Of a stretch of 64,000 nt of DNA, positions 30,730-40,019 are shown in pieces. How positions within the stretch are numbered: position 1 is the first letter of the stretch; the number at the start of each line of letters is the position of its first letter. Origin of the DNA: JAENVU01 sp038250905 (GTDB lineage: Bacteria > Actinomycetota > Acidimicrobiia > IMCC26256 > JAENVU01); contig JBBSBV010000017.1 in the NCBI GenBank assembly GCA_038250905.1, forward strand, positions 27,440 to 91,439, written 5' to 3'. A program made the position numbers and the translations under genes. The notes under the pieces are model-generated. The model had not been told where the DNA came from. It was given only the letters and a program-made list of their open reading frames with translations, and searched no databases.

Positions 30730-32133
30730 CTAGACGTCGGCCAGCTTGCGCAGGTCCTGGTGGGCGGCCTCGACGGCGTGGGCGAGTGCTTCGAGGTGAG
30801 GGGTGAGTTCCCGGCAGGAGATGAATCCCCAGTCCATCCGATCGAGATAGCTCATCACCGTGACGTTCAACCCGGCACCTTCGATCGGAGGCCCGAGCGG
30901 CAGGAGCGACACCACGCGCGCACCGGCGAGGTACAACGGGAACGGCGGACCGGGGACATTCGAGATCACGAGGTTGATCGGCACCGTGCCGCGACTGGCG
31001 AGCCCCCCGAGCAGCCGGCTCGCGAGCCCGAAGCTCATGGGCCCGGCCAACTCGCCCAGTTCGAGCAGCGTGCGCGCCCCCATCGCGTGATGTTCTTCCT
31101 TGGCGCCTTTCGTCGCGTCCCGGATGTGCGCGAGCTGATCCTCGACGTCCTCCAGGTGGGTCGGCAGCGACACGAACATCGACGACACCTTGTTCGCACT
31201 GTCGATGTGGGCGGTGTCGTCGTTGCGTACCGAAACCGGACACGACGCGATCAACGGCCGATCCGGTAGGGCGTCGAGGAACTCCAGGTAGTGGCGGAGC
31301 GCGCCGGTGGCGGTCGCCAACACCACGTCGTTGACGGTGCACCCGAGGGCCGCCTTGATGGCCTTCACCTCGTCGAGCGGGACCGACGCGAACGCCACGG
31401 ACCGGTGCGCGGTCAAGAGCGCGTTCCACGGCGTCAGTGGCGTGTTGAACGGCGTGCCGCCCGACGGCAGGCTCGAGTCTCGGCGCACCCGCGTGATGCC
31501 CACTGCGCTGCGGACCAGGTTCGGCATCGTCCGGGCGAACGCGTAGGGAAGCGGTCGACGCAGGCGAGAGACGACCGCGTGCTGCACCATCTCGAAATCC
31601 GACGGCGGGTGCTCGGGATGCCAGTCGTCGACGGTGGGGCTGGCCGCCGGGGTCGGCTCGAGGTCGAGGATGCTGGTGATGAGACTCGATCCGGAGACCC
31701 CGTCGATGGTCGCGTGGTGCATCCGGGCGACGGCCGCGATCGCTTCGCCGTGCGCCACTCCCTCGATGACCCAGAAGTCCCAGAGCGGTCGGGTGCGATC
31801 GAGGGGACGACCGGCGATGTCGCCGATGATGTCGGCGAGTTGCTCGGGGCTCCCTGGCGGCGGCACCGCGATGTGGTGCAGGTGGTAGTCGAGATCGAAA
31901 TCCGGATCGTCGAACCACACGGGACGGTGGAGATCGAACGGCACCCGCCCGAGCCGGCGCCGGAACTCCGGCAGTGACGGCAGCCGTGACGCGAGATGGG
32001 CCTTGATCTTCTCGAACGAATAGCCACCGGGGACCGTCGACGGGTCGAGGAGCATGACGGCCTGCACGTGCATGTGCGTGGTCGGCGTCTCCAGGTACAG
32101 GAACGCAGTGTCCATTCCGCTGAGACGTTGCAT
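30730..32133 (-). CDS. Wax ester synthase/diacylglycerol acyltransferase (WS/DGAT)
   Basis: A 467-aa acyltransferase that makes triacylglycerol or wax esters from acyl-CoA. The catalytic HHxxxDG is at H139-G145 (MHHATIDG). The family's PLW segment (TRPLWDFWVIEG) and the C-terminal SNVPGPPFPLYLAGARV and GLNVTVMSYLDRMDWGF are present. A strong ribosome site (GGAGGGAGGG) precedes the ATG. It is the last gene of a MaoC-P450-WS/DGAT unit on the minus strand. Confidence 0.93.
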   Translation of the reverse strand: MQRLSGMDTAFLYLETPTTHMHVQAVMLLDPSTVPGGYSFEKIKAHLASRLPSLPEFRRRLGRVPFDLHRPVWFDDPDFDLDYHLHHIAVPPPGSPEQLADIIGDIAGRPLDRTRPLWDFWVIEGVAHGEAIAAVARMHHATIDGVSGSSLITSILDLEPTPAASPTVDDWHPEHPPSDFEMVQHAVVSRLRRPLPYAFARTMPNLVRSAVGITRVRRDSSLPSGGTPFNTPLTPWNALLTAHRSVAFASVPLDEVKAIKAALGCTVNDVVLATATGALRHYLEFLDALPDRPLIASCPVSVRNDDTAHIDSANKVSSMFVSLPTHLEDVEDQLAHIRDATKGAKEEHHAMGARTLLELGELAGPMSFGLASRLLGGLASRGTVPINLVISNVPGPPFPLYLAGARVVSLLPLGPPIEGAGLNVTVMSYLDRMDWGFISCRELTPHLEALAHAVEAAHQDLRKLADV

Positions 32134-32159
32134 GGCGACCCTCCCTCCTCGGCCTCGAT

Positions 32160-33437
32160 TCAGCGCTGGCGGGTGCCCGTCGGCGCGGTGGGAGTGAACG
32201 ACACCGGCAGCCGTTTGACCCCGCCGACCAGCGGAATCGTCATCGCCTGCAGATACGTGGGTTCGGCCGTCGGCGTGATGTCCGGCAGCCGGGTGAGGAG
32301 CTCGCGGAAGACGATGCTGAGTTCCCGGCGGGCGAGGTGCGCGCCGAGACAGAAGTGCGGACCGGCACCGCCGAAGCCGACGTGGGGCGTCGCGCCCCGG
32401 TGCACGTCGAAGCGTTCGGGATCCTCGAACACCCGGGGATCCCGGTTCGCGGCACCGTAGAAGAGGACGACCTTGTCGCCGGCCACGAACTCGTGGTCGC
32501 CGACGGTCGCGGGTCCGGTCGCGGTGCGACGCATGAAGGTCACCGGCGATGCGCACCGGACGATCTCCTCGACCGCGCTCGGCGCCAACCCGTCGAGATC
32601 GTCCTGCCACGCCCGGCGCTGATCGGGGTTCTCTCCGAGCAGGTGCATGCCGAGCGAGGTGGCGGTGCGGGTGGTGTCGTTGCCGGCGACGGCGAGCAGG
32701 ATGAAGAACGGTCCGATCTCCTCGTCGGTGAGGGATTCGCCCTCCAGGTCGGCATGGACGAGCGCGGAGGTGAGGTCGTCGGTCGGGTCGGCGCGGCGGG
32801 CCTGGGCCAGTTCGGTCATCAGCCCGGTGAGCGTGATGCCGGCCTCGAGGATGGCCCCGACCGGCTCCCGGCCCTTCATCATCTCCGGGTCGCCGGCGCC
32901 GAGGATCACATTGGTCGCCTCGAGCACGGTGCCGAACTCGGATCGGGGGATGCCCATCATGTCGCAGATCACGAGCAGCGGGAACGGCGCCGAGATCGTC
33001 TCGACGAGGTCGACCTCACCCTGCTCGCAGATGTCGTCGACGAGCGCGGTACAGATCCGGGTGACGGAGTCGACGACCTGTTCGAGTCGCCGCGGGGTGA
33101 ACGAGCGACCGACGATCCCGCGCAGCCGTGCGTGGCGGGGGTCGTCCATGGCGATGAACGACCCGAAGTACTCGAGCGCCGCGGCCGGCATGTCCTGGAT
33201 GGAGATCGAACCCTGACCTGAGCAGAACAACTCCGGTTGCCGGCTGATCTCGACCAGCTCGGCGTGGCGGATCACCGCCTGGAAGTGGTCGACCGTCCCC
33301 ATCGGGCTCGTGAGTTCGACGGGCACGAACGCGGCGTGCTCGCGCAGTGCGGCGAAGTCGACCATCCGTTCGCGGAGTGGTCGCTGCCAGAATCCGGCGT
33401 CGCCGATCGACCAGCCACTCGGTGTGGTGAAGGTCAT
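32160..33437 (-). CDS. Cytochrome P450
   Basis: A 425-aa soluble P450. The heme-thiolate ligand is C363 in FGGAGPHFCLGAHLARR. The I-helix has AGNDTTR (251-257) with the acid/Thr pair for oxygen activation, and the K-helix ExxR is in AVEEIVRCAS. FVAGDKVVLFYGAANRDPRVF and the FGG(A)GPHFCLG form resemble CYP125/CYP142-like and related actinobacterial lipid/steroid hydroxylases (inference). No ferredoxin gene adjoins. It begins eight bases after the MaoC stop. Confidence 0.92.
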   Translation of the reverse strand: MTFTTPSGWSIGDAGFWQRPLRERMVDFAALREHAAFVPVELTSPMGTVDHFQAVIRHAELVEISRQPELFCSGQGSISIQDMPAAALEYFGSFIAMDDPRHARLRGIVGRSFTPRRLEQVVDSVTRICTALVDDICEQGEVDLVETISAPFPLLVICDMMGIPRSEFGTVLEATNVILGAGDPEMMKGREPVGAILEAGITLTGLMTELAQARRADPTDDLTSALVHADLEGESLTDEEIGPFFILLAVAGNDTTRTATSLGMHLLGENPDQRRAWQDDLDGLAPSAVEEIVRCASPVTFMRRTATGPATVGDHEFVAGDKVVLFYGAANRDPRVFEDPERFDVHRGATPHVGFGGAGPHFCLGAHLARRELSIVFRELLTRLPDITPTAEPTYLQAMTIPLVGGVKRLPVSFTPTAPTGTRQR

Positions 33438-33444
33438 GTCCCGC

Positions 33445-33927
33445 TCAGGCGTAGACGGTGCGGGTGAGCCACTCGGCGACCAGGGCCGGCTTCTCCTCGC
33501 CTTCGATCTCGATGGTGAAGTTGCGGGTGACCTCGACCATGTTGCCCTTGAGTTCCACGTTCGAGGTGACGGCCCGGGCCCGGATCCGAGCGCCGACCTT
33601 GACCGGACTCACGAAGCGCACCTTGTTGAACCCGTAGTTGATGCCCATCAGGATGCCCTCGTACTTCGCCGGGTCGGGCGGTGCAGCACTGGCGCCGGCG
33701 GCGAGGTGGGTGAGCATCGCGAGGGTCAGGAACCCGTGGGCGATGGTGCCGCCGAACGGTGTGGCGGCGGCGCGCTCGGGGTCGACGTGGATGAACTGGT
33801 GGTCGTGGGTGACGTCGGCGAACTGGTTCACCTGTTCCTGGGTGACCTCGAACCAATCGCCCGTACCCTCGTCGGTACCGATGTCGGCCTGGAACAACTG
33901 GAATGCCTTCGCGGCGGCTTCGCTCAT
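33445..33927 (-). CDS. MaoC-like (R)-specific enoyl-CoA hydratase
   Basis: A 160-aa hot-dog-fold protein. The hydratase-2 motif is FADVTHDHQFIHVDPERAAA, with the catalytic Asp/His dyad, followed by FGGTIAHGFLTLAML. It hydrates 2-enoyl-CoA in fatty acid or PHA-type metabolism. It is the first gene of the lipid unit with P450 and WS/DGAT. TAGAGT lies eight bases upstream of the ATG, consistent with a leaderless start. A second MaoC paralogue is at 45627. Confidence 0.88.
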   Translation of the reverse strand: MSEAAAKAFQLFQADIGTDEGTGDWFEVTQEQVNQFADVTHDHQFIHVDPERAAATPFGGTIAHGFLTLAMLTHLAAGASAAPPDPAKYEGILMGINYGFNKVRFVSPVKVGARIRARAVTSNVELKGNMVEVTRNFTIEIEGEEKPALVAEWLTRTVYA

Positions 33928-33998
33928 GGCGTCGCACTCTAGAGGCGCGCCGCGGCTCCGACCGTTCCGGGCCGGGTAGCGACCGGCGGCGGTGGGCT

Positions 33999-35549
33999 CT
34001 AGGTGACCTTGAGGCAGTCCGAGCAGCGCCCGACCGCGCCGCTGTTCGGCCCCGCCCCGGTCCCCGGGTTCTGGACGTAGACGGTCTGGATCCCGACCCC
34101 AGCGTTCGCATTGATCTGGATCGTCGCGGTGATGCTGGTGTCGCTGTTGACGGTGGTGGAGACCGGGGCCAACACGCCCGGCTGGGCGACGACGGTCGCG
34201 CCGGCGACGAAGCCGCGGCCGGTGATCGAGATGGTGATCTGGGCGCCGCGTGCGCCGGTGGTGGGCGAGATCGCACTCGGTTGCGGAACGTCGATCGCCC
34301 GGTCGTAGAAGTCCGCGAGCGAGTTCGTGTCGTCGCTGACGTAGCCGCCCAGCGAGCGGAACGTCGCGTACCGGCCGTTGCCGGAGATCGCCGGGTTCGA
34401 CGAGTTGGTCGCCAGTTGTCCGATCCACTGGTCGGTGCTGAGGAGCATCGTGCGGGCGAGGAGGCGATCGCGGACGACGACGTCGAGTACCGCACCGTTG
34501 GTGTCCGTGCCCGTCGGGTTGCCCGAGGTCGCGTAGGCCACCCGGTTCCCGTCGGCACTGATCTGCGGCGACTGGGAGTAGCCGCCGATCGGTGTGCCCG
34601 TCGGCGAGACGCTCACGCGGCTGACGGTATTGGCGACGGTGTCACGGACGAAGACGTCGGTTCCGGGGAAGGGATCGGCGACCCCGTCGATGTCGGACCC
34701 GCCGACGAACGCCACGTAGCGCCCATCGTTCGACAACGACGGGCTGTCGCCGCCGCCGTCGAGCAGGGGGTCCTTCGGCCGGCTGATGCGCGACGTCGTC
34801 TTGGCCGCGAGGTTGCGGAGATAGACGTCGTCGGAGATGTTCTGGTCGCTCGCGATGAGGTCGGTGTCGGTCGTGAACGCGACGAACAATCCGTTGCCGC
34901 TGATCGTGACGTCGGAGACACCGAAGTCGGGCTGTACCCCGTTTGCGACACTCGCCAGCACGTTGGCGTTCGTGACCCGGTCGTGCACGTACGCGTCCGT
35001 GTCCATGTTCGTGTCGGCGGCGACGATGTCGGTGCCGGCAATGAACGCCACATAGCGGCCGTCGGCGGAGAGGCTCGGCGAGGTGGTCGCGTCGGGGAGC
35101 TCGGCTCCGGTCGCGGTCACGCTGACGCGCGTGGTGGTGTTGGTGACCATGTCGCGAACGAAGACGTCGGTGACGCCGTTGTTGTCGTTCGGCACGAGGT
35201 TGTCGGCGTCCGAGGAGAACGCCACGTACCGGCCGGTGCTGTCGATCGCGGGTTCGGCGGAGCTGTTGTTCGCGGGGTCGCCCGCCGTCGAGCGGCTGAC
35301 GAGCACGCGGGTGTCGAGCAGGGTGTCGTACCGGTAGATGCCGTCGGTGACGCCCGGTGCGTTGGCATCGGACCCGGCCGCATAGGCGACGTAGCGCCCG
35401 TCGGCGCTCATCGCGGTGCGGTCGCTACCGGCACCGGTGGCACCGGCCACCGGGCGGCTCACCCGCTGGATCCAGGCGCACCCGCTCGCGGCGAGGACGA
35501 TGGTCGCAAAGAGCGCGATCGGGCGGATTTGTGCACGAAGCTTGCGCAT
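33999..35549 (-). CDS. Lipoprotein with PD40/TolB-like propeller and C-terminal IPT/TIG domain
   Basis: A 516-aa exported protein. The signal peptide ends VLAASGC (lipobox). About seven PD40-type repeats follow, with SADGRYVAF.S.ADNLV..D.N...DVFVRD motifs (e.g. STGRYVAFSSDADNLVPNDN and SADGRYVAFIAGTDIV). An Ig-like IPT/TIG domain comes last (AISPTTGARGAQITISITGR, residues of about 420-510), then CSDCLKVT. Likely surface-exposed; ligand unknown. A possible ribosome site with GGTCCGGGG lies upstream of the ATG. It follows another lipoprotein gene after about 117 bases. Confidence 0.75.
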   Translation of the reverse strand: MRKLRAQIRPIALFATIVLAASGCAWIQRVSRPVAGATGAGSDRTAMSADGRYVAYAAGSDANAPGVTDGIYRYDTLLDTRVLVSRSTAGDPANNSSAEPAIDSTGRYVAFSSDADNLVPNDNNGVTDVFVRDMVTNTTTRVSVTATGAELPDATTSPSLSADGRYVAFIAGTDIVAADTNMDTDAYVHDRVTNANVLASVANGVQPDFGVSDVTISGNGLFVAFTTDTDLIASDQNISDDVYLRNLAAKTTSRISRPKDPLLDGGGDSPSLSNDGRYVAFVGGSDIDGVADPFPGTDVFVRDTVANTVSRVSVSPTGTPIGGYSQSPQISADGNRVAYATSGNPTGTDTNGAVLDVVVRDRLLARTMLLSTDQWIGQLATNSSNPAISGNGRYATFRSLGGYVSDDTNSLADFYDRAIDVPQPSAISPTTGARGAQITISITGRGFVAGATVVAQPGVLAPVSTTVNSDTSITATIQINANAGVGIQTVYVQNPGTGAGPNSGAVGRCSDCLKVT

Positions 35550-35665
35550 AGACCGAACCCCGGACCTTTCTGGCGGATCGAGAATGATAGATCGCTCCAG
35601 ACTCCCGCCGGTACGCGGCCGACCACCCCGCGTGAGGTTCTTGCGGGTCAGCGCCTCCGGGGCCG

Positions 35666-36467
35666 TCAGCGGGCCGGCGCGCGGACCGCATTGACGGTGA
35701 ACCGCTCGACCTGACGGGTGTGCCCCCCGGTCGACGCGCTCACCATCAGCACCGGATCGTTGGGGGGGGGAGAACGTCACCGTCGCGGCCCACGGTGACG
35801 CCGTGCCGCCGGCGGGGATGCAACAGACCTCACCGAGGTACCCGTTGGCGTGTAACTGCTGGACGTGGACCTTGATGCTCTCGTCGACACCGGTGATGGT
35901 GCCGCCCACGGCGAGGGGCGAGGTGATGGTGGCGCCGTACGCGGGTTGCGTCAGCGCGAAATCGGTGTCGTCGGTACCGACGACCTCCCATGGCGCCGCG
36001 GTGCCCGCCCGGTACTTGACGAGATGGACGACCGCGGCCGTCGTGAGCGTCGTGGTGTCGGGGACGAACGACCCGACTGCGACGTGCGCGCCCGTCGCGT
36101 CGGTGTGGGTGGTGACGATCTGGTCGACCTCTGTGTATCCGAGGAAATGCGCGAATGCGAGCGCCGTCACCGCCGGGTCGCGGTAGTCGGGTTGACGGCG
36201 GCCGCTGGACTCCCAGTCCTGGACTTCCTGCTCGGTCTGGAACGGGTAGAGGGGGAGCAGCGGCGGTGCGAGGACCGCGTCGGTCGCCGGAGCAGCAGCG
36301 GTCGAGGTGGTCGACGCTTTCGCGGTCGTGGTCGTCGTCCGCTTGGTGGTGGAGGTCGAGCGGGAGTTCGAACTCGATCCGCTGCACGCGCTGATCAGGA
36401 TGCCCGCGACCAGGGCGGCGAAGACGCGAGCCCACCTTGGGACAGCTACCTCTGACCGGAGCATCAT
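35666..36467 (-). pseudogene. Gmad2-type Ig-like lipoprotein gene, frameshifted at a 9-base G run
   Basis: The signal peptide and lipobox (GILISAC) are followed by a Ser/Thr-rich linker, a globular region and a Gmad2-like domain (SPLAVGGTITGVDESIKVHV, GYLGEVCCIPAGG, WAATVTFSPP). After FSPP the frame as written runs on without family similarity into the next gene. Removing one base from the run of nine G at 35762-35770 restores NDPVLMVSASTGGHTRQVER and a stop at 35666-35668, the expected Gmad2 end. The cause is either a sequencing error, true inactivation or phase variation. GAGGAGG precedes the ATG at 36467. Confidence 0.7.
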
Positions 36468-36500
36468 GGTGACCTCCTCGATCCGATACGTGGTGTCACG

Positions 36501-39317
36501 CTACGCCGGTTCGACGACCGCCCGGGGATCGACCTGCGAGCCGAAGTGGCGACGGCGCATCCCGGCGATCGTGTCGCGGACGATTGCGACGTCATCGCCT
36601 TCGGATTCGGTAGCCGCGGCGAGTGCGAGACGGAGATCGTCGAGGGACTCTCCCCCCGCGGTCTGCAGGGCACAGGCCCGAATGAAGGGTCGGCGCCAGT
36701 GGTCGCCGTCGTCTCGGACCAGATCGAGGATCAGCTCGCGCCGGTCGAGGGTCGGAAGTGGGCACCAGCGGGAGAGCGCGGTCAGGCGATCGCGATCGGA
36801 CAAACCGGGCTCGAGGAGGGCGACGACCGCGCGCTCGGTGCCCTGGAGCTCGAGATCCAGCCATTCGAGGGCCAGCGCGCGGGAGCGTGAATCGCGTTGC
36901 GCGAACTGGAAGACGACTCGCTGCATGCCTTCGACGCCGTGACGCATCGACAGCGCGGCCAGGACACGGGCCCGCACGAGTGCCAACTCGTCCCGCACCG
37001 CCGAGTTCTGCAAGGCGGCGTGCGGGACGTCGGCGAACGCGACGAGCGTCCGCAGCGCGCGTGTCGCGTGCTCGACGTCCTGGCGGACGATGGCCGACTC
37101 GACCGACTCCAGATCGGTGCGGGGGGTGGTATCGACCGGGTTGATGCCCGGTCGGCGGACCAGCGCCGCGAGCGCGTTCATCACCGCGAGCCCGACCTCG
37201 CGGTCGGGATGATCGACGTACTGCCGGAGTACGTCGATCGCCGCATCGCCGCCGATGCGGCGCGCGGCGCGAACGAGGCACTCGCGTTCATGACGGCCGT
37301 GGCCATCGTGACCGAGTCCCGCAGCGACGGCCGTCAGGGCCGGTGGTCCGAACCGCACCAATGCGTCGACTGCCGCACCCGACGTCTGGCGATCGCCGAG
37401 GTGACCCACAACCGCTGGGATGAGCTCGTGATCGTCGGGGAGGCGGAGCGCGGCGAGGGCGGCACCGACCACGGTCGGGTCGGCATCGTGGAGCAGCACC
37501 CGGAGACGGGAACGGTCCAGCTCGCTGCCCGGCGCGAATGCCCCCACCATGGCGCCGGCGAGTCGGCGGTCGGCGGCGGCGGCGGATCGGCTCAGCCGGG
37601 CGACCTCCTGCCCCACGATGTCGCGCGCGGGTTCGTCGCCCATGCGCGTGAGGGCGAAGGCGACCGCGACCTTGATCTCGGCCGCGTCGTCGACCGCCTG
37701 GCGCATCACCAGCGCGAGGTCCGGTGGCTCGGCCGCGGCCCCGAGCACGCGGAGGCACGCCGCCCGGACCGTGACCGAGGAGTCACCCAAGCCCTCCCGT
37801 GCAGCTGCGGCGGCCATATGTGGTGCGAGGAGCACCAGCCGCTCGAGCGCGTCGGTCCGGACGCTGACCCGGTCGTCGGTGACGAGCCGCTGGAGGCGCA
37901 CCGGAAGCTGCGGATGTTGCGCGACGGTCAGGATGTCGAGGCCGAGTCGGACATCTCGTTCGTCGTCGCTCCCGACGAGCCGGTCGATGACGACCAGACT
38001 GCTCTCGTCCCCGATGGTGAGGGCGGTCGGCTCCAGCGTCCGACCTCGAAGGTTGGCGAGCAGGCTCACGCGGTACTCGCGCGCCAGCAGGATCGCGACC
38101 ACGATCCAGGCCACGACGACGAGCGCCGTGAGGACGGGGAGCGTGAGACCCCGGGTGCCGCCGAGCGCCTGTATCACCAGCAGCCCGACGCCGCTCGCGC
38201 CGATGGCCACGGGCACGCCGAGCCCCTCGACGAACGCCTGGGATACGGCCCGTAACCGGTCGGGCACCGCCTGGTAGGCCGCGCTGAGCGAGGTGCGTGA
38301 GGAGCCGTCGCTGAGGGTCAGATCGGTGACGCGGGCGGCGACGATGAGCACGAACACGAGCGTCGCCCCGGCGCCGACGAACGAACCGGCGATGACGATC
38401 GCCACGAGCACGATCAAGACGCCGGCCGCATTGGCGGTGAGGCCGTACCGCAACCCGAACCGGCGCAGCAGCAGCCCGGCGACCAACAGCAGGAACAGAA
38501 TGTCGGTGCCATAGGCGATCGCCGAGAACCGGCTGATGAACTGGGCGAGTTCGGTGCTGTCGTGATACCGCTGCGCGGCCCGGTCGAAGACGAGGAAGTC
38601 GAGCCATTGGCTCTCCACGGCCGAGAGCATCTGGAACGCGACGATGAGCATCACGTAGCGGTGACGGGTCAGGACGCGCACCGTCGGTCGACCGGTGTCC
38701 GCCGATGATTCGTCGGAGGCCACGACCGCGAGTTCGGGATAGCGACGGCGTGCACTGAGGACCAGCGCGAGGAAGAGCCCGGCTGCGGTCGCGGCGGCGA
38801 GGAGGAGATCCTCGGTGTGGGCGAGCAAGGCCAGGAGCAGCGGCCCGGTCAGGCCACCGGCCACGAACCCGAGTGCGAATCCTGCGACGACCCGGGCGTA
38901 GAGGGCCTTGAGCCCGCGCACGTCGAGGAGGATGCCGGCTTCGCCGACGACGAACACGAACCCCACCGGGACGAGGATCGGGACGAGGACCAACAACCCG
39001 AACGAGACCCAGCTGCCGCCGGAGATCGTGAGGAGGAGCCAACTGATCACGAGCGTGATCGACAATCCGGTCAGCAGCCGTGAGGCGACTGCGACCACCG
39101 GGTGGCGCCGGAACGACGCGCTGAGCAGCACGCTGGACAACGCGCCCGCGATCGCGGCCCCGATATAGGTGACGGGCAGGAGTTCGGGTCCGTACGCCTC
39201 GAGGAAGATGGCGCTCGCCGGGATCATCACCCACGCGGTCGTCAGGCCGAGTGCGAGCGCCTGGCCCGCCAGGAGCAACGCCCGGTGCTGCGGCGAGTCG
39301 TGGTTCGTGCGCGTCAC
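36501..39317 (-). CDS. MFS/nucleotide-transporter-like membrane protein with C-terminal HEAT repeats
   Basis: A 938-aa protein. Residues of about 10-430 form roughly 12 membrane helices (e.g. ALGLTTAWVMIPASAIFLEA, VEGLGVPVAIGASGVGLLVI) resembling the MFS/Npt-type ATP/ADP transporter group. Residues of about 450-920 are HEAT-like helical repeats (DVRLGLDILTVAQHPQLPVR, VRTDALERLVLLAP, VTVRAACLRVLGAAA and others). The substrate is unknown. The GTG at 39317 overlaps the stop of a cyclic-nucleotide-binding gene (GTGA); in some bacteria these domains occur in a single polypeptide (recollection). Confidence 0.75.
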   Translation of the reverse strand: MTRTNHDSPQHRALLLAGQALALGLTTAWVMIPASAIFLEAYGPELLPVTYIGAAIAGALSSVLLSASFRRHPVVAVASRLLTGLSITLVISWLLLTISGGSWVSFGLLVLVPILVPVGFVFVVGEAGILLDVRGLKALYARVVAGFALGFVAGGLTGPLLLALLAHTEDLLLAAATAAGLFLALVLSARRRYPELAVVASDESSADTGRPTVRVLTRHRYVMLIVAFQMLSAVESQWLDFLVFDRAAQRYHDSTELAQFISRFSAIAYGTDILFLLLVAGLLLRRFGLRYGLTANAAGVLIVLVAIVIAGSFVGAGATLVFVLIVAARVTDLTLSDGSSRTSLSAAYQAVPDRLRAVSQAFVEGLGVPVAIGASGVGLLVIQALGGTRGLTLPVLTALVVVAWIVVAILLAREYRVSLLANLRGRTLEPTALTIGDESSLVVIDRLVGSDDERDVRLGLDILTVAQHPQLPVRLQRLVTDDRVSVRTDALERLVLLAPHMAAAAAREGLGDSSVTVRAACLRVLGAAAEPPDLALVMRQAVDDAAEIKVAVAFALTRMGDEPARDIVGQEVARLSRSAAAADRRLAGAMVGAFAPGSELDRSRLRVLLHDADPTVVGAALAALRLPDDHELIPAVVGHLGDRQTSGAAVDALVRFGPPALTAVAAGLGHDGHGRHERECLVRAARRIGGDAAIDVLRQYVDHPDREVGLAVMNALAALVRRPGINPVDTTPRTDLESVESAIVRQDVEHATRALRTLVAFADVPHAALQNSAVRDELALVRARVLAALSMRHGVEGMQRVVFQFAQRDSRSRALALEWLDLELQGTERAVVALLEPGLSDRDRLTALSRWCPLPTLDRRELILDLVRDDGDHWRRPFIRACALQTAGGESLDDLRLALAAATESEGDDVAIVRDTIAGMRRRHFGSQVDPRAVVEPA

Positions 39318-39775
39318 CCGCGGGATGCCTCGGGTGCCTCGGCATCGGAGTCCATCACGGCTTGGAGCAAGCGCGCGAGCGTCGAGATCACGCCGCGCGC
39401 GATTTCGGGACGATCGTCGAGCAACTCCTCGAACGGCACGCGCCGCAAGCGGAGCAGGAGGCTCGGCTCGACTGCGGTCACCGTGGCCGACCGGGGCGCG
39501 GGCGCGAGGACCGCGAACTCACCGACGACACCGCCGGGGCCGATGGTGGCCACCGTCCGATCGCCGATATGGGCCTGGACCTGACCCTCGGCCACGACGA
39601 AGAGCCAGTCCTCGACCGCGCCCCGCTCGATGATCGTGGTGCCGGTATCGAACGACGCCTCTTCGAGCAGCCGGGCGACCGCGACGAGAGTGTGGCCGGG
39701 AACGTCGGCGAAGAACGCGACGCGTTGGAGGACCGCGACGCGTTCGATCGTCATCAACTCTTCGGCGATGGTCAT
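39314..39775 (-). CDS. Cyclic-nucleotide-binding domain protein
   Basis: A 153-aa protein with one cNMP/CAP_ED domain: LQRVAFFADVPGHTLVAVAR, FDTGTTIIERGAVEDWLFVV, GGVVGEFAVLAPAPRSATV, with the phosphate-binding GE.A....R.A pattern. No DNA-binding domain follows, so it is an adaptor rather than a CRP. The ATG at 39775 is chosen for GAGGTGG upstream; in-frame starts extend to 39937 but add an unstructured N-terminus. It is coupled by a GTGA overlap to the MFS-HEAT gene and probably gates that transporter. Confidence 0.75.
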   Translation of the reverse strand: MTIAEELMTIERVAVLQRVAFFADVPGHTLVAVARLLEEASFDTGTTIIERGAVEDWLFVVAEGQVQAHIGDRTVATIGPGGVVGEFAVLAPAPRSATVTAVEPSLLLRLRRVPFEELLDDRPEIARGVISTLARLLQAVMDSDAEAPEASRG

Positions 39776-39990
39776 CGTGCTCGCCACCTCGGTGGTCGTG
39801 GAAGTTGCGGCCGGCGCGCGCCGGCCCTCGGTTGCGGCTTGACGAACTCCGACCATTTCGGACCGGCCGGGTCTGGGCGGAATGTCACTCGGAACGCGGG
39901 TCACGCCGGTGCCGGAGCCGAGAATCCCCCGTGACATGTACCTGAGCAGTCCATGACGGACACGTGCGCGGATCCGGAGTGGTCCGTGTC

Positions 39991-40018
39991 GCGGGGACGG
40001 GGCCGGTACCGTCCCCGC
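39991..40018. promoter_or_regulatory. Inverted repeat at the start of the 40020 gene
   Basis: GCGGGGACGG (39991-40000) and CCGTCCCCGC (40009-40018) are perfect 10-base inverted arms with an 8-base spacer. TACCGT within it (40007-40012) lies seven bases before the GTG at 40020, so the repeat overlaps the probable leaderless promoter and could be an operator. Confidence 0.4.
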
Positions 40019-40019
40019 C

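Noticed and set aside
33999..36467. A single 822-aa fused lipoprotein
   Set aside because: The continuous frame arises only because a frameshift at the G run removes the first gene's stop; the second gene has its own ATG, signal peptide and lipobox.
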